NCBI GenBank assembly: GCA_033239525.1
Contig: BSYO01000016.1
Location: 8,009,045-8,073,044, forward strand
Reading direction: 5' to 3'
Length of the DNA stretch: 64,000 bases
Origin: Nepenthes gracilis
Taxonomy: Eukaryota > Streptophyta > Magnoliopsida > Caryophyllales > Nepenthaceae
The translations under genes and the position numbers were made by a program. Of this stretch, positions 43,660 to 57,243 are shown piece after piece. Positions within the stretch are counted from its first letter, which is position 1. Each line of letters starts with the position of its first letter. A model generated the notes under the pieces. That model worked only from the letters and a program-made list of their open reading frames with translations. It made no database searches and was not told the origin of the DNA.

Positions 43660-46650
43660 ATTTCATCTTCGAAGTTTACGTATCTCAAAACTCAATCCAG
43701 ACTTCTTCCTCGCATTCCAAATTACTTCCTTGATCGAATGATTTCTTCAAAGCAACTTAACCAATAGGATCATCTTGTTCCTCAATATTTAATCCTTTCT
43801 ATCCAAAATTTGAAATAAAAGATCAACATAAGATAAATTCTCATCAATACACAACAACTTAAACACGATCACATGTGAAGGATTATATACATACTTCTTC
43901 AACATAGAAACATGTAACACATTATGATAATCTGCCAAACTCAGAGGTAAAGTCAATCTATAGGCCACCTCTCCGATCTGCTATAAAACCTCAAATGGCC
44001 CAATAAATTTCGACTTCAATTTACCTTTCACCCCAAATTTCAAATTTCTTTTTTGAAGGTAGATATACCTTCAAAAATACATGATCACCCACATCGAATC
44101 TCAAATCGAATTTGTGTGACCTATGGGCTATGGGTCCATACGCTTCCGTTGTGCCATTCTAATTGACTATCTATTTGTAGATTAAATGCCACACTAGATT
44201 TCAACTTAATACCTAATTCCTTATGCAAACTTTTTCTAAAATTTTGATGCAAACCTTGGATCTCAATCTATTCGGAATATAAATCTTTTTCCAAAAGTAA
44301 AAATCCCATCTGCTCGTATATTAAAATCCGCATGTGACTAATTACTCAAATCTTCGACAATTTCCATTAAATATGAATCACTCAAGTGAGTCTTCTTAAT
44401 TTTCTTGAAACTCACATGCTACACTTGGAGATACAATAACATCCTACTCAACCCTTAGGAATGCAACTGAATTGTGTCTTTTCATTCCATCAAATATCTC
44501 TCATTCTTTGATCATCAAATGAGCCATCAACCTCGAAGACTTCCAACTCAAAGTATCAGCAACTGCATTCACCTTCCTCGGTTGATATTAGATCTCACAA
44601 TCATAATCCTTAAGCAAATTCATCCACCTACGTTGTTGCATGCTCAACTCATTCTAAGAAACAGATACTTCAAGTTCTTATAATCTTAATAAACTATAAA
44701 TTACTCTCCATACAGATAGTGTCTCTAAATTTTTAGGGCAAATATCATAACTGCTAACTCCAAATTGTAGGTAGGGTAATTCTATTTGTGAACCTTCAAC
44801 TGTCATGACTCATAGGCAATCACCCAGGAACACTGTATCAACACACATCTCAAACATTTCTTAGAAGCAATACAGTATACTATAAACCCACTAGATCCAT
44901 CAGGGATTGACAAATTAGGGCCGATGTCAATCTCTTCTTCAATTCTTTGAATCTATTTTCACAATCATCATCCCAAATAAATATCACCCGCTTTTACGTC
45001 AAGCGCATCAATAGCACCACAATCCTTAAGAAATTCTTAACAAATCACGTATAATATCCAACCAAACCCAAGAAACTCTCCACCTTTGTGACATTAGTCG
45101 GTCACTCCCAATTTGCCATCGCTTCTACTTTCTTTGGATCCACAGATATGGCGCCTTTAGATATAATTTGCCCCAAAATGATACTTCTTCCCACCAAAAC
45201 TCATACTTCTACCAACTTAGCAAATAATTGGCTCTCCCTCAAGATAGGTAGCGTAATCCTCAAATGGGTCTTATGCTATCTAAAATTTCTCAAATAAATC
45301 AAAATATCATTAATAAAACCACAAAAAATTGAGTTAAGTAAGGTTAAAAAATTTTATTCATCAAATTTATAAAAGATGTCAGCGCATTTTTCAACCCAAG
45401 AGGCTTCACTAAAAACTCATAATGGCCATTCCTCATCTTGAAAGTTATCTTGGGTAGATCTTCCCACTTAATCCTCAAATAGTGGTACCCCGAATTAAAA
45501 TTGATCTTAGAAAACTTCTGAACTCCTTACAATTGATCAAACAAATTATCTATCCTTGGAAGAGGATACTTATTCTTGATCATAATATTATTCAATTTCT
45601 GATAGTCTACATATAACCTTATTGATCTGTCCTTCTTCTTCAAAAAAATCATTGGAGCACCCCAAGGCAAAACATTCGGCCGATTGAAATCTTTATCCAA
45701 ATAATCTTACAATTGCTATTTCAGTTCTTTTAATTTAAACAGGGCCATTTTATATGGTGTCCTCAGAATCAGCGCCAATCCTAACACAACTCCAATAGCA
45801 AACTCAATCTCTTGATCAAAAGGTAGTCCAGGTAAATCCTCTGAAAAAACATGCTTGAATTCACATATAACCAAAATATTCTCAATGGCCATAAAATGAC
45901 TCCTAAATATAATCACATATGCCAAACAAGCTCAACACTTATCTTTTATCAAATAACTGGTATACAAAGTTGAGATCAATGCTATCATCTCCCTATGCCA
46001 TCATTTTATGTGGTGTCCTCAGAATCAGTGCCAATCCTAACACAACTCCAATAGCAAACTCAATCTCCTGATCAAAAGGTAGTCCAAGTAAATCCTCTGA
46101 AAAAACATGCTTTAATTCACATATAACCAAAATATTCTCAATGGCCATAAAATGACTCCTAAATATAATCACATATGCCAAACATGCTCAACACTTATCT
46201 TTTATCAAATGACTAGTATACAAAGTTGAGATCAATGCTATCTTCTCCGTTCCAACTGTTCCTTGAAATTCAAAAGATTCATAACCCAAAATGCAAAATA
46301 GAATAGTCTTGTTGAGATAATCCACATTGACATGATAGCATGCCAACCAATCCATTTCCAAAATAATATTAAAGTTCAACATATTAAGCAAAATCAAATC
46401 CACCAACAATTCATATCCACAAACCCAAACTGAACACCAAAAACACACAACATTAGCCTTTATCGAACCAAATTTTTCCAAAAATTTAGGGACAAGCTCA
46501 CTCTAGAATCGGTCGAAGAGCATCCTACCTTGCCCCTGCTCAACCACCCTCCTCATAGTAGCCAAATTATGATCTTGGCACTGAATTATTCTGTCCATAA
46601 TGTCACTCATGCTATCCACAAATAGGGGAATCAATCCTAAACTAATGAGC
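43660..46650 (-). pseudogene. Chromovirus (Tekay/Del-like) pol: protease end, RT, RNase H, deleted integrase, chromodomain
   Basis: Read right to left. Protease to linker is at 46481-46188 (NIILEMDWLACYHVNVD). The RT leader (VFSEDLPGLPFDQEIEF) is present twice through a 256-bp duplication. RT spans about 45700-45300 ([37 protein letters not shown]). The connection and RNase H run to about 44600. The integrase zinc finger and most of the core are deleted; only SLHKELGIKLKSS near 44220 remains before the C-terminal part. That part has HNVLHVSMLKKYVYNPSHVI and a chromodomain-like tail (ENLSYV, QILDRKD, RNKMILLVKLL.RNHSI) ending at the PPT. RT to tail show few stops but frame changes. Confidence 0.85.
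45743..46255. repeat. 256-bp tandem duplication in chromovirus pol
   Basis: Two head-to-tail copies, about 45743-45998 and 45999-46255 (GGTGTCCTCAGAATCAG at 45756 and 46012), differing at only a handful of positions. Each encodes the RT leader MAYVIIFRSHFMAIENILV. The low divergence compared with the rest of the element suggests duplication after insertion. Confidence 0.85.
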
Positions 46651-46980
46651 TCTTATTTAGATTGTTGGTGTGCAATATTTAAGTTAAAAGATTCAATAGA
46701 ACTTTAGAATCTCTCATGTCAAAATCTAATTTCATAGTACATATCTAGAACAATGCAAAGATAAATTAAAAGGGGTTTATAAAATATGTCATGTACTAGG
46801 AGAGTTCAATTATCATACTGAAATATCCAAAATTTAGACAATATATGTAAAGATGCTTACAATCCATATTTGTCAAAATTTTCCTACATATTCAAAAAGG
46901 TGATGATACTCATTTTTTTATAGAAATTAAACAAAATTTAATTTATGAATTGATAAAGGTAAATTTAAAAACTTCCTTAT

Positions 46981-47226
46981 CTAGTATGTTTGATCTTCAC
47001 ATTGTAATCTCTTATACATTTTGATGGTGTAGCTATCAATAGGCCAGCCTAGAAATCTAGCCCATTGGAGGAAAAGAGGCATAAGAGACAAAAACCCACT
47101 AGAATGTTTCCTCAAAAATCCTAGAAGCTTCTTATACTCGACTTTTACTTGTTCACACACAATACAGATTGTCACGAATGCGACAATCTCCCACTTTATG
47201 TTACGCCACCAAAAATTCTTCTTCAT
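46981..47226 (-). pseudogene. Displaced chromovirus integrase zinc-finger fragment
   Basis: KKNFWWRNIKWEI..FV..C.VCEQVKVEYKKLLGFL matches the HHCC-distal part of gypsy integrases (CxxC then QVKxE). It lies 5' of the RT on this strand, whereas in a normal element it is 3' of RNase H. The same segment is missing from the integrase at 43660-46650, so it may be a rearranged piece or the remnant of another copy. Confidence 0.6.
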
Positions 47227-47234
47227 AACCTAAT

Positions 47235-48175
47235 ACATCTTGTTTACCCTAGAATAAATCGTATACTTGAGTAAACTACAAGCCAAAGTAAAATACTTGA
47301 GGCAGAAAGAGAGGAAGAAATGATTTTGGAGGGAAATTCTCATTACCTTGAGAAATTTTAGGGAGAAAGATTGTTTGGAGAATAAATTCCTAATCTTTTT
47401 GTGTGAAACTTAAATATTATAAGACTTATACTTGAGCAAGTATTTGAAAGGTTTACAGATGGTTGAGAGGTTCTAAAAGATGCAAAGAAAACCATTTGAG
47501 TCATAAACTCAAGATACCCTTTTTATGCTAATAGCCTTTGTATTTATAGAAATGTTGAGCCTTACTTTTGGGATGGTTGAGTAACCCTCCAAGGAGTTAT
47601 TGTCCTATTTTCTTTTATGGAATTATGGACAGCTACTGAATAGTTGATTTCCTTCTAAATAGTTAATATCCTCTAGCTTAACTATCATATTTAAGAATAT
47701 AACTTAGTAGGTAGTTCAGAATGATTTTATTAATTAAAGTCTTGATGTTGGGCCACTTCTCCTTAATTTTGGGATCCAATTATGATGATAGACTTAGTGG
47801 ATAGTTTTAGGCTATTTGTTGGAAGATTGTGGCTAACGTGGAGCCTCTATGGTGTCAACCTCTTTGATTCTGGTCAACAACTCTAATCATTCTATCACTG
47901 TGGTCTAGTTTGATAAAATGAAATTCAAACAAAACAACTAGATTGATTTTTATGTTTGGTAGATGCTAGATGCTAGTAGGATCGGACAGCTTGATATCTC
48001 AACATCTTGGTAACTAGGTGGCTCAGCGGCCTTGTTATTTGATTTCTCGACAATTCATCCACTTGGTAATGTGGATGCTCAGTAATTTGGCTACAAGGCA
48101 AACCATGTGCTTGCGGATCCCTATTCTCCTAGAATCTTGCATCTGGGTACTTAATATATTTTATTGGACCCATTA
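47235..48175 (-). repeat. LTR of Tat-like element 3
   Basis: On minus it starts near 48175 (TAATGGGTCC after GGCTTGGGGGTTAG), matching the PPT-LTR junctions of the other two Tat elements with a decayed TG. It contains TATAAATA at 47548-47541. The far end is placed near 47235 only because chromovirus integrase coding begins there. Confidence 0.5.
47541..47548 (-). promoter_or_regulatory. TATA box in LTR of Tat-like element 3
   Basis: TATAAATA, same octamer as in the LTR at 12758-13588, about 630 bp from the LTR start. Confidence 0.45.
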
Positions 48176-48179
48176 CTAA

Positions 48180-50330
48180 CCCCCAAGCCTTGAAGGCTAA
48201 ATTTGGCCTTCAAGAATGTTAGTCTGCCCTTGGCTTGAGATCCTTTGGATCCAAGCTTCTTTTTCTAAGTGGGTTTTCAGGATGAGACAAACTCAAAGTG
48301 TTTACCTTTGTCTTGACTATAGATCCATTAGTTCAGTTGGGACTAGTAACTTTAAAGGTGAAGGGGCTCTTTACTTGACACTCTTTGTGGCCCTACCATC
48401 TGAGCTATATTGATTTATTGGAGTGCATAAGTTAACATTCCTCGTGTTTCTCTTTTGTATGGCTTTGAACACATCGTTACCCAACACTCTTCTATAGTCA
48501 ACTCTGTAATTAGGCAGGCACTTTTTCTATGTACATTGACAACATGAAAAGTCGTGCATTAATTCATACATCTCGAAAGCTTTACTTTGAAATTTCTTCT
48601 TCTTTCATAGATGACTTTTTCTCTACTAGCACATTGTATTGCTAAATGTAGGGCCTCTTCAGAGGGTTACTATTGGTGCTTGATAAACTTTGTGCCAGGG
48701 AAGAGATCTTTTAATTTTGGAGACTTATGCAATGCATCTCCTGTTGGACAGATCGATGCAACTTTGAGCACCCTCATGTCGCTCATGGCGATGTCTTGAC
48801 ACTACTAAGCATATTCACTTGCTTTCAACTGAGGACATTTGAAGAAGGGTGAAATTATTTTATAACATTGGTGGCAATACCATTACAGCTTTGATTCTCC
48901 CTGCTCTTCCATGAATAGGAGGTGGTTGGCTATGTGCAATTCTGGATTGCTTAGGCTACTCTTGTGGAGATGACTGCTTGCCAACATTGTTGTCATAGAG
49001 ATGGAGCAAACTGCGAGAAGCTTGCTGCCATCTCTTTTCAATGTAAAACAACTTTGACTTGCACCTTACGCTTCTAGTTTGTAGGCTTGCATCTTGATCA
49101 ATGCTAGCAGCTATCGGACACTCCTGTATTATGGCCGATTAAATCTCTTATTTTTTGTCAAGCATAACTCCTATGTTTGTTGCTCAAGCTCTTTTTGGCT
49201 TATTATTTTTGCCTCCATAGGGCTATTGCCTATGTGGGCCATGACTATTAAGATGACTTTCCATGAGCATGAGACATTGACAATGGCATGTTTTTTAGTT
49301 TAACTCTAGGTCTCTGGCACTTGCCAACAAAAAGGTTGTTTATTTTCTAACAAATTACAAGCAAACAATGTCTCTCCTAGGGACTTATTTAAGTGAGAGT
49401 TGTTGCTGCAAAAGTCAGGGCTCTTGCTATAGCGAGCAAGGTTGTAGAGGAGTTCTTAGATGCCTCTCTTGCTCATGTGAATGAGGACCGAAAGAATTTC
49501 CGTCGAGACTTGGCTCCTATGCCATGAGGAGTCTTTTGCTCATCACTTTCTGCTAATTTTGCTATGTTATTTCCTATTGTGTAGCTTAACCTAAAAGAAA
49601 GGCTTGTTTTCATTTTGTTCTTATAGTTTTTATGTTCATTTTTATGAGTCATCGACAGAATTAATCAAATTTGACGTAAATATCGCTTCTGCTTGTAGAT
49701 GTTCCATATTTTGATGTGTAACTATTCTTATGGCTTTACGGTTGTATTACACAATTAGACACTTGATTTTCTGTAAGTGTTGACTCAATATAAGTCTCTA
49801 GCCCCCTAATCTTTGAAGCATTCTCGGTATGCAACCTTCTCTACACATCTGGCTTTAAATGTTCTTGTAAACATTCCAATTAGCCACTAGGATATTGTCA
49901 TTGTGTTGATCTGGCCGTAGTCCATTGACTGTGTGATTAAATGAGCATGTCTTCCAATGTTACTGCTTACATACTTTGTGTATCCTTAAGGTTTATTATC
50001 TAGGTAGCTATGCTAATAGTCATGTGATCAATGGACCTACACACCCTAAATTTTTAGCTTGCTTTGTGAGTGTTGGACTCATACATCTTGAGTCCCTAAG
50101 CCTTGAGTGTTTATGTGCATGACAATTTCAATAGCTACAGGATCCTCTAGGGTCCACATCTGTGGTAGCCAACTTTCGATAGTCAATGCTTTTAATGGGA
50201 AACCAGGGGAAATCAGTTGTTTAACTCAAAGTCATTATTGATTACTCTTCGTGTACTTGTATAAATAATTTTACATGCAAAAAATTGAAACATAGAAATA
50301 TGTACCTTAGTCTTTGCAGCTGTTGTGTGA
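48180..50330. other. Interior of Tat-like element 3 between pol end and PPT
   Basis: Position corresponds to the antisense-gene region of the other Tat elements. On +, a frame near 49400-49520 (VVAAKVRALAIASKVVEEFL) looks like a coiled-coil remnant, with a TATTTAAG nearby at 49386. No PF04195-type domain is seen. Too decayed for a firm call. Confidence 0.35.
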
Positions 50331-50640
50331 GCAAGCAATGCTATTGATGGCACACCATCAGGTGAATGGAATTTAGCTCCTTAGGAACTAGTTTACCGGT
50401 ATTGGAATGTGGCCTATGTGCACCCTCCCGGTATGGAGACTACTAGGCTCCATCCATTCCCGGGTGGAGGTGACTTATTCTTGTTGCCTCTTTCTATTGG
50501 GCTCTACATCCCAAGGACGAAGTAGTCTGCATTAACAACTCGTCTTTACCCTTTAATTGTCATAGCGTCCTTTTTAATTTGTATGTCACAACTTGAGTGA
50601 GCACCATGTGAGGTATCCACCGAGAAGCTAGCACAGTCGG
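50331..50640 (-). pseudogene. Tat-like element 3, integrase C-terminal remnant
   Basis: On minus, in shifting frames: GNKNK, then GAHRPHSNTGKLVP.ELNSIHLM, resembling the integrase C-terminus of the other Tat elements (GKLVPQTWNAAHLKKYY). It is cut at 50640 by the chromovirus insertion. The match is short and frame-shifted. Confidence 0.45.
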
Positions 50641-53051
50641 TGTAATATCCCGAATCTCCGTTCGGATTAATTTAATATTAACTATAATTTTGGATAAATT
50701 GGGCGTGATGAAATTAATTAAATATTAAAAAAATTTGAAGGATATTTAGATTAGTCGGGTTAGCGCCTGAGGTATGCCCATACTATTATCTGAATATTAA
50801 TTTGGATTTTAAAATAAAAGAAAAAGAAAATAGAAACTATAATAATAATAATAATATATTTAATAAAAAAAGGGAAAAAAAAGAATGGGATAGCGGAGAA
50901 GAGGGTTTCGAGGAGAGAGAATGAAGGAGAAGAGAAGAGAGAGCGAAGTCGCCCAAGGAGGAAGAAGGAGAGAGACGGCTGGCGACAGCGACGTGCGGCG
51001 AGGATGACGCTGGTGTGGGTGTTTTTCCGTCGGTTAGAGGATTTGACCAATGGCGGTGATTCACGAGGAGAGGCCATCGAGGAGGTCAACGGCGGTTGTC
51101 GGCAATGTTATCGGTGGCGGCGTGCGGAGGTGGTGCAACAGTGGTCAGCAATGGCTAGAGGTGATATGCCGATGATCGACAATGGCCGTAGGTGAGTAGC
51201 GGCGCATAGCAGAAGCTACAAAGAAAGAGAGAGAGAGAGAGAAAACATGGGTGCATAGCTAGCCGCACGGCAGTGAAGGAGAAAATGCACGATTCATAAC
51301 TTTGAAGTATCCTATCTTCAGATATGCGGAATATGAGGTCAATGTAAGTATTTGTAAACCTCATATTTAGTCAGATTTAATATCTGATATATTTTGGACA
51401 CTGTTTAAAATTTTAACTAATATGCATATATTTTTATATGCCTGATTTATTTATTCTGGACATGCATATATAGTTCATTGGATGTTTTGGAGGTTATTAG
51501 TCCTAGTTTTATAATTTTAGAGGGTTTAATATTTTTCTGAAAGTTTAAAAAATTTATTGTATACTATATATTTTTATATTAGTATATTTGTATGAAAATA
51601 AGTACGAAACTTTGTATAAGCTGTGTAATCACATACACGTGCTGGGTCATGATCACTACATTTGGAACTGATTATTGAATATTTTGGCTAGCTTTCGACG
51701 GAAAAATTTATTTAAAAATTTCTTTCCGCCAGCAGAAAAGATTTGGAGTAGTAACCATTCTTATTTAGATAGTTTGATTCGATCTCATAATATATTTAAA
51801 CGTTCTAATATATCTGACAAGATTGAGTATTGTACTCAAAATCACGAGTGGCAAACAATAGTAAGCAACTTTACCCATGGGTACAGAGTACATGAGTGAC
51901 CATACATGCCGACTTAATTTACATTGATTTTGCCTAAGGTTATCGAAATTATATGTAATCCTTCCTCAAATTAATTTATAAATAATCGAAAATCAAATTT
52001 GATATATGATTTGTATCTTTGGATTGATTTGTATTGGATTTTGATTTGGATTTGAATTTTTTACTTGGATTTGAGATTCGTTGATTTTGTCCTCATTTGG
52101 GACTTGGTATGTCTCGTACAAATGATTTTAGACTATATGTTTTAATCCGGACCTTTGGACTATCTGTTACAATGCTGTTTCGGTTTCTATGCACGCTATT
52201 GGATCATCCGACTATCAGATTCTGTCATAGATCACAAGTTAATAGGGCCTTGGATTTTGACTCAAACTTGGACTCGGATTCAGATTTGGACTTTAAAATT
52301 AGCTAATTGCCTATTAAAATTAGTCCGAATCACTTTTATTTTGTTTATATTTATATATATACACACGTCCCAATAAGGACTATTTTATGATTTAGATATT
52401 TATTTTAGATTTGAATATTTAATTTATGTACGAGACTACCATTAAATTTTGAATTTTGGATCTTGAATTTTTATTAGATTTGTTATATCAACGATTTATA
52501 TTTATCCTATCATTTGAATGGATTTTTATCTATTTGACCTTTCCTCTAATTTATTAGACTCCTTTTGTTTAAATATGATACTTGCTTAGTGCTTGACTCA
52601 TATTTTCTATTTTGTTCCTTCAAAGTAGAAGGTTCCAATGCACGGTAGGAGTTAGGACGTGATTCACCAGTTATTCATCCGATTTGGTGAGTTCTAATCT
52701 CATTATGGCTTAATTTGACAATTAATGTATTTTACCATAGAATTTGTCAGATATAAGCTGATAAATATATTTTAGAAACAATTAGGATGTTATATTATAT
52801 ATGATTTATGATTTTAGTTGGAATTGTTATATCCCTTGCGATAATTGTAGGGTAGGTCATATTTATTTTGTCTGAGCGGTTATCTGATGAGGTCTTATGT
52901 GGATTTTAATTTATGTCGAATCCTGTCTATTTATTTTATCACACCTGAATTTTAGGTCTTAATATTATTTGTTTAAAATTATTTGAGATTTTAAATTTTA
53001 AAAATTATAATTAATTATTTAAATTGATCTATTTGGTCCAAGTTCATGATA
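50641..53051 (+). repeat. 5' LTR of plus-strand chromovirus
   Basis: TGTAATATCCCGAATC ... GTTCATGATA. The PBS side reads GAAGTGGCATTAGA, a decayed form of the TGGTATCAGA site. Contains a GA-rich patch at about 50880-51000 and a CGGTGGCGG-type GC-rich patch at 51060-51200 that are shared with the 3' LTR. Confidence 0.85.
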
Positions 53052-56000
53052 GAAGTGGCATTAGAAAAAAGTCATAAGGAGAGCTACTTTGGCTATTTTA
53101 GATAAATAATTGGCTAAATGTTTAGGCGTGAGACAGTTTTTGACAAATGGTAGAAAATTTGAGTTGTTAAGGTTTGGGTTTACATTAAAAGGTCGAGTCG
53201 TAGAAGTTTTGGGTTTGGATTCGAAGAATGCTCATCTGATTATGGTGAGTCGCAGAAGTGACATACTGTATGGTTTGACATAACAGTTGAATAAGACTTT
53301 TGTTTGGTTTTTGCTAATATGTTGAGATTTTGTTAAATTTTATGATTTTGGAAGATTAGTGGCTTTGAGTGGTGCTGGTCCAAAAACTCATGGAGTAGAA
53401 GGAGGTTTTGGCTGGTAGAGAGGTAGGTGATGGAACTGGTCGGTCTGAAAGGTAAGCAATGGCTTGGGGATGATGAGGGCAAGAGTTAAAGGATTTTTAT
53501 TCAAGACTGTGGTGGTCTGGAGACCGGGTGGGTCGATATATGATAATGATGGTTGAGTAGATGCAGGCGAGCCGATGGAAACGCCTTATCTTCGGCTAGG
53601 AGAATGTGGAGATCGCTTGGAATGTCTTTTCGTAGAAATGCTTAGAATGTCTCTTTGTAGATATTCGATAAAATTGGAACGATACAGAGAAGATTGGTGT
53701 GGTTTTGCCCAAGGATGGCATGTGTGTGCAAAGTGAGAAGTGACTATTATGTTTGATTGAAGAAATTAAGATTCTTCAAGATTGAAAGTTGCAGATAAAG
53801 ATGAAGAAGTTAATGTCAAGTTAACTTATTTTACTTCGCCAAAGAAGTTGTGGTGTCTTGGTGGACAACCTTTACTTAAAGAAAAAATAATGAAGTGTAA
53901 GTATGATTTTGTTGACAGCGGAGATGTTAATCGTTTAAAGGTTTAAAGTTACGGTTGAGTGAGAGGAAGACTCAAGGGTCGTCCATACCCACTCATCACG
54001 GTGATCGGGGGGATAATCGTCCCCGCAGATCTTTTATCGCTGAAGAGTCAATGGATGAAGAGTTCGGGGATCGGCCTCCTAAAGTAATACTTAGGAAGAT
54101 GTTAAAGAATCTAAAGGATTTGTTGCAGCATGACAATAGCTGAGGACGATGTACAGTTTATGAAGTCATCTTGATTTGTTCCCCATATGATTATGGATGA
54201 GGCCTAAGAGCTCAAAAATTTCAGCATGGACTATAAGATTCAATTTGGAAGCAGTCGGTACCGGAAGCCAGACTAGACCTTGTTGATTGAACAGGAGTAG
54301 TTTTGGGAGATGCAATTTCAAAAAATAGTCAGAGCATTGGAGTCAAAGCTAAAAAAATGGACATACTTATCCTCCGAAGGACATGCTAAAGGAAAGTCAG
54401 ATGAAGCAAATTCTTCTTCCTCGAAATTCGAGTTTGCAAAGTTAGCCTGCAAGTTTAGCGGAAAGATGTACATGAGGCGAGTTTACTTCATTAGAAATGA
54501 AGTCTACTTCAAATTGTGGATAGATATACTATTTGTCAAAGGATCATTCGACTCCCAGGTATGAGAATTTAAGACGTCTAGGTAGGAGTCAGAGTCGATT
54601 CCAAACGAAGTATTCCAAACGAAGGATCATGGAAGACTGTTTTGTTAAGACCATTCCATTTATATTTCGGGATACGAATCCTTGGAGTTCAAGAAAGAAT
54701 CCAGAAAGAAGGCTTAAGAGTTAATTTTGGCATTATGTGTAATTCATCTTTTGAAAGATAAGTGCCAAGCTCATCTTACATATATGGTCACATCTGGGTG
54801 AGCTATTCTGTAACCATTGAAGACATTTTATTATCTACGAGTTCGAAGGTGTTTTTTTGAGGATTGGTCTGATTGTCTATAGATCATAATATTGAATCTA
54901 CTATAGATATTGTATTTGGATCTGTACCTATTTTGAAGGCTTTGTATAAGGTAGTCTTATATGACCTGAAGAAATTGAGATAGCAATTACAAAATCTGTT
55001 TGAGAAAGGTTTCATTCGGCCAAGTGTCTTGGCATGGAGTACTTCAATGTTATCCGGTGAATAAAATTAGATTGATGGATCTATGCTTGGATTATTTGAA
55101 AATTTTGATATTATCAGCTTTGAAGAATCGAGGATTGTTGGATCTATTTGAAAAAATTTGAGATTTATGCAAAATCGACCTGTACTCGAGATATCGTTAA
55201 TTGAGGATTCAGTGGGAGAATGTGCATAGGACAACTTTAAGGTCAAGGTGTCACCATTGTGATTTCTGTTTGTGCTTTTATATTGTCCAATATTTTAGCG
55301 TCTTTTATAAATAATATCAAATGGATTGCTTGGATTAATTATGATGGCTTTGCCAATGATATTCTAATTTATTTGAAGAATTTTGAGAAGTATGATATCA
55401 AATTGGAAAGTCAGCAGTAGATTCCGAGATGTCCTTTTGATTCATATGATTCTTAATATGACATTTCGGTATTCGAAGAAGATAGGAGCAGTGTTAAATT
55501 GGAAAAGACAGGCTAAGGTCTTGGGAGTGCAGAGTTTCTTGAATTTGGCTAGTTATGATGGGAGTTTTGTTGAATATTTCTTAAAAATTGCAGTGCCATT
55601 GGCGCTTTTAGAATAGAGGCAATTGGTATTTAATTGAAGTGATGACTGTGAAAAAAGTTTTCGATAATTGAAGAATAAAGTACCATCGGTGTCAATTTTG
55701 TGGATCCCTAATGGATCAGAAAGATGGATAACACTCAATGATGCTTTTACAAAAGATTTAACTATGTTTGGATTCTGCATATCGGGTGTCTTATCTAAGA
55801 CAAGTTTGGGATGCGGTACAATTTGGAGGATTTTGCATGCAGATGCTATGGCAAGGATGCCAGAATGAAGATTCAGCCAAAGGGATTTCCTTTCTTGCTG
55901 TCAGAATTGGATTTTGAACAAAACTTCTATTTGTGGGAAAAGCTTTTACGAAAAATAGTGGTGATATCCTTTTTAGGTAAGTTGTCTTGAAATTGAAAGT

Positions 56001-57230
56001 AATCGAGCAAGCAATCTCGAACATTCTGCAATGTGCTTTTCATTGCACGTTCGAGAGGAGGTATATTTTTAAGAATTCTCTCATTTGAGTTTCGGTTGAT
56101 TGGATAATAATTTAGAAGTTGATTGGATAGAAACTTGGGAACAAATGAGATCATTAGTAGTTATGGTTGAGTTAGAGTGATCCAAGTTCTATGGGAGCGT
56201 CGAAGAGAGTTTGATGGCAATTTGATTTCGAGTCAAAGCCGGCAGGTAGAACATGAAGCGTGAGATTGTGACTTTCATGGCAAGCTATATTTGTGCCTAA
56301 AGGAGGAATTCGATTAGAAGAAGCATTCAAGATTTTGTTTCGAATCTACCTTGTACAGCAAAGGATTTTGATAATCATTTAGATAATGTTAAGCTAGCTA
56401 ATGATAGTTTGGCTAATAAAGACTTTTCATTGTTTACTGAAATTTAAGGCAGGTAATGGTTGAGCTGATGAAGTCAGCTTATCACTTGCTTATTAGGAAG
56501 CCATTCCTGAGATTGACTGTTGGCATATTGTCCAGATGAGAAGATTGAAAGGTAATCCTACTTCGAGACTTTTGATTGTGATCTAAGGCTGAAAATCGAT
56601 CAGAGTGGCACAGCGAAAGTGTGTGAACTCACGGCTATCAATTATAAGATTTGATTTGAGGCTTGACGTAGGAGATTAGATTTATAATTCGATTGGAGGT
56701 TTGAAAAGAGTAGTCAGATATTTCTAAAAGCTTCTTGAAGAGAAGATTTTTAAATTTTGGAGTCAAAGGACAATTAAAAATAGAGATTTATTGAGACATT
56801 TGAAGTTTTCAACAGATTAGAGGGGTGGCCAACAATTGGCCTTATTTCTGAATTTAATGAATGGATACGATATGTTTTATATGAATGATCTTTCGCATGT
56901 GATTGGGTTAAAGTCGTTTTGATCGACGGGAAGTGTTTTAGGTTAAAGCTGTTATTTTGATTGTTGGATAGGAAGGATCTGATGTAAAGGAATAAGATAT
57001 TTCCATCAACCATTATGTTTTTGAGAAATACTTTAGTTGAATAAGTGTTAAGAGATCTTAAGGATAAGTTTGAGAAAATATCCCCATTTGATGAGGATTA
57101 GATTTAGAGAAATAATTTGATCGAGAAAATCTATTGAGAAGATCGAAGATGAAGTTTGAAAGAATATCCTTATTGTATGATAATTGAGGTTAAGATCAAG
57201 ATGCGAAAATTTTGAGGTCAAAATTTTTAT
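53052..57230 (+). pseudogene. Chromovirus gag-pol remnant
   Basis: Very decayed, with many stops and shifts. A late gag/protease-side piece lies near 53955-54143. The RT leader is at about 54880-55010 (IESTIDIVFGSVPILKALYK, LQNLFEKGFIRPSVLAW). RT pieces extend to about 55450, and an RNase H leader is near 55640 (DDCEKSFR.LKNKVPS). The integrase C-terminal end is near 56880-56900 (NDLSHVIGLKSF, equivalent to NPSHVI in the minus-strand copy), followed by a chromodomain-side tail to the PPT. Assignment rests on domain order plus the LTRs. Confidence 0.75.
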
Positions 57231-57243
57231 AAGGAGGGAAGAA
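57231..57243 (+). promoter_or_regulatory. Polypurine tract of plus-strand chromovirus
   Basis: AAGGAGGGAAGAA immediately before the 3' LTR TG at 57244. Confidence 0.8.

Noticed and set aside
47190..47222. Tat-type primer binding site after the third Tat LTR
   Set aside because: The TTTTTGGTGGCGTAAC sequence looked like a PBS, but it is part of an integrase zinc-finger reading frame (KKNFWWRN).
50880..51200. Host gene 5' exon in the GC-rich patch of the chromovirus LTR
   Set aside because: The patch is present in both LTRs at the same offset, so it belongs to the LTR.
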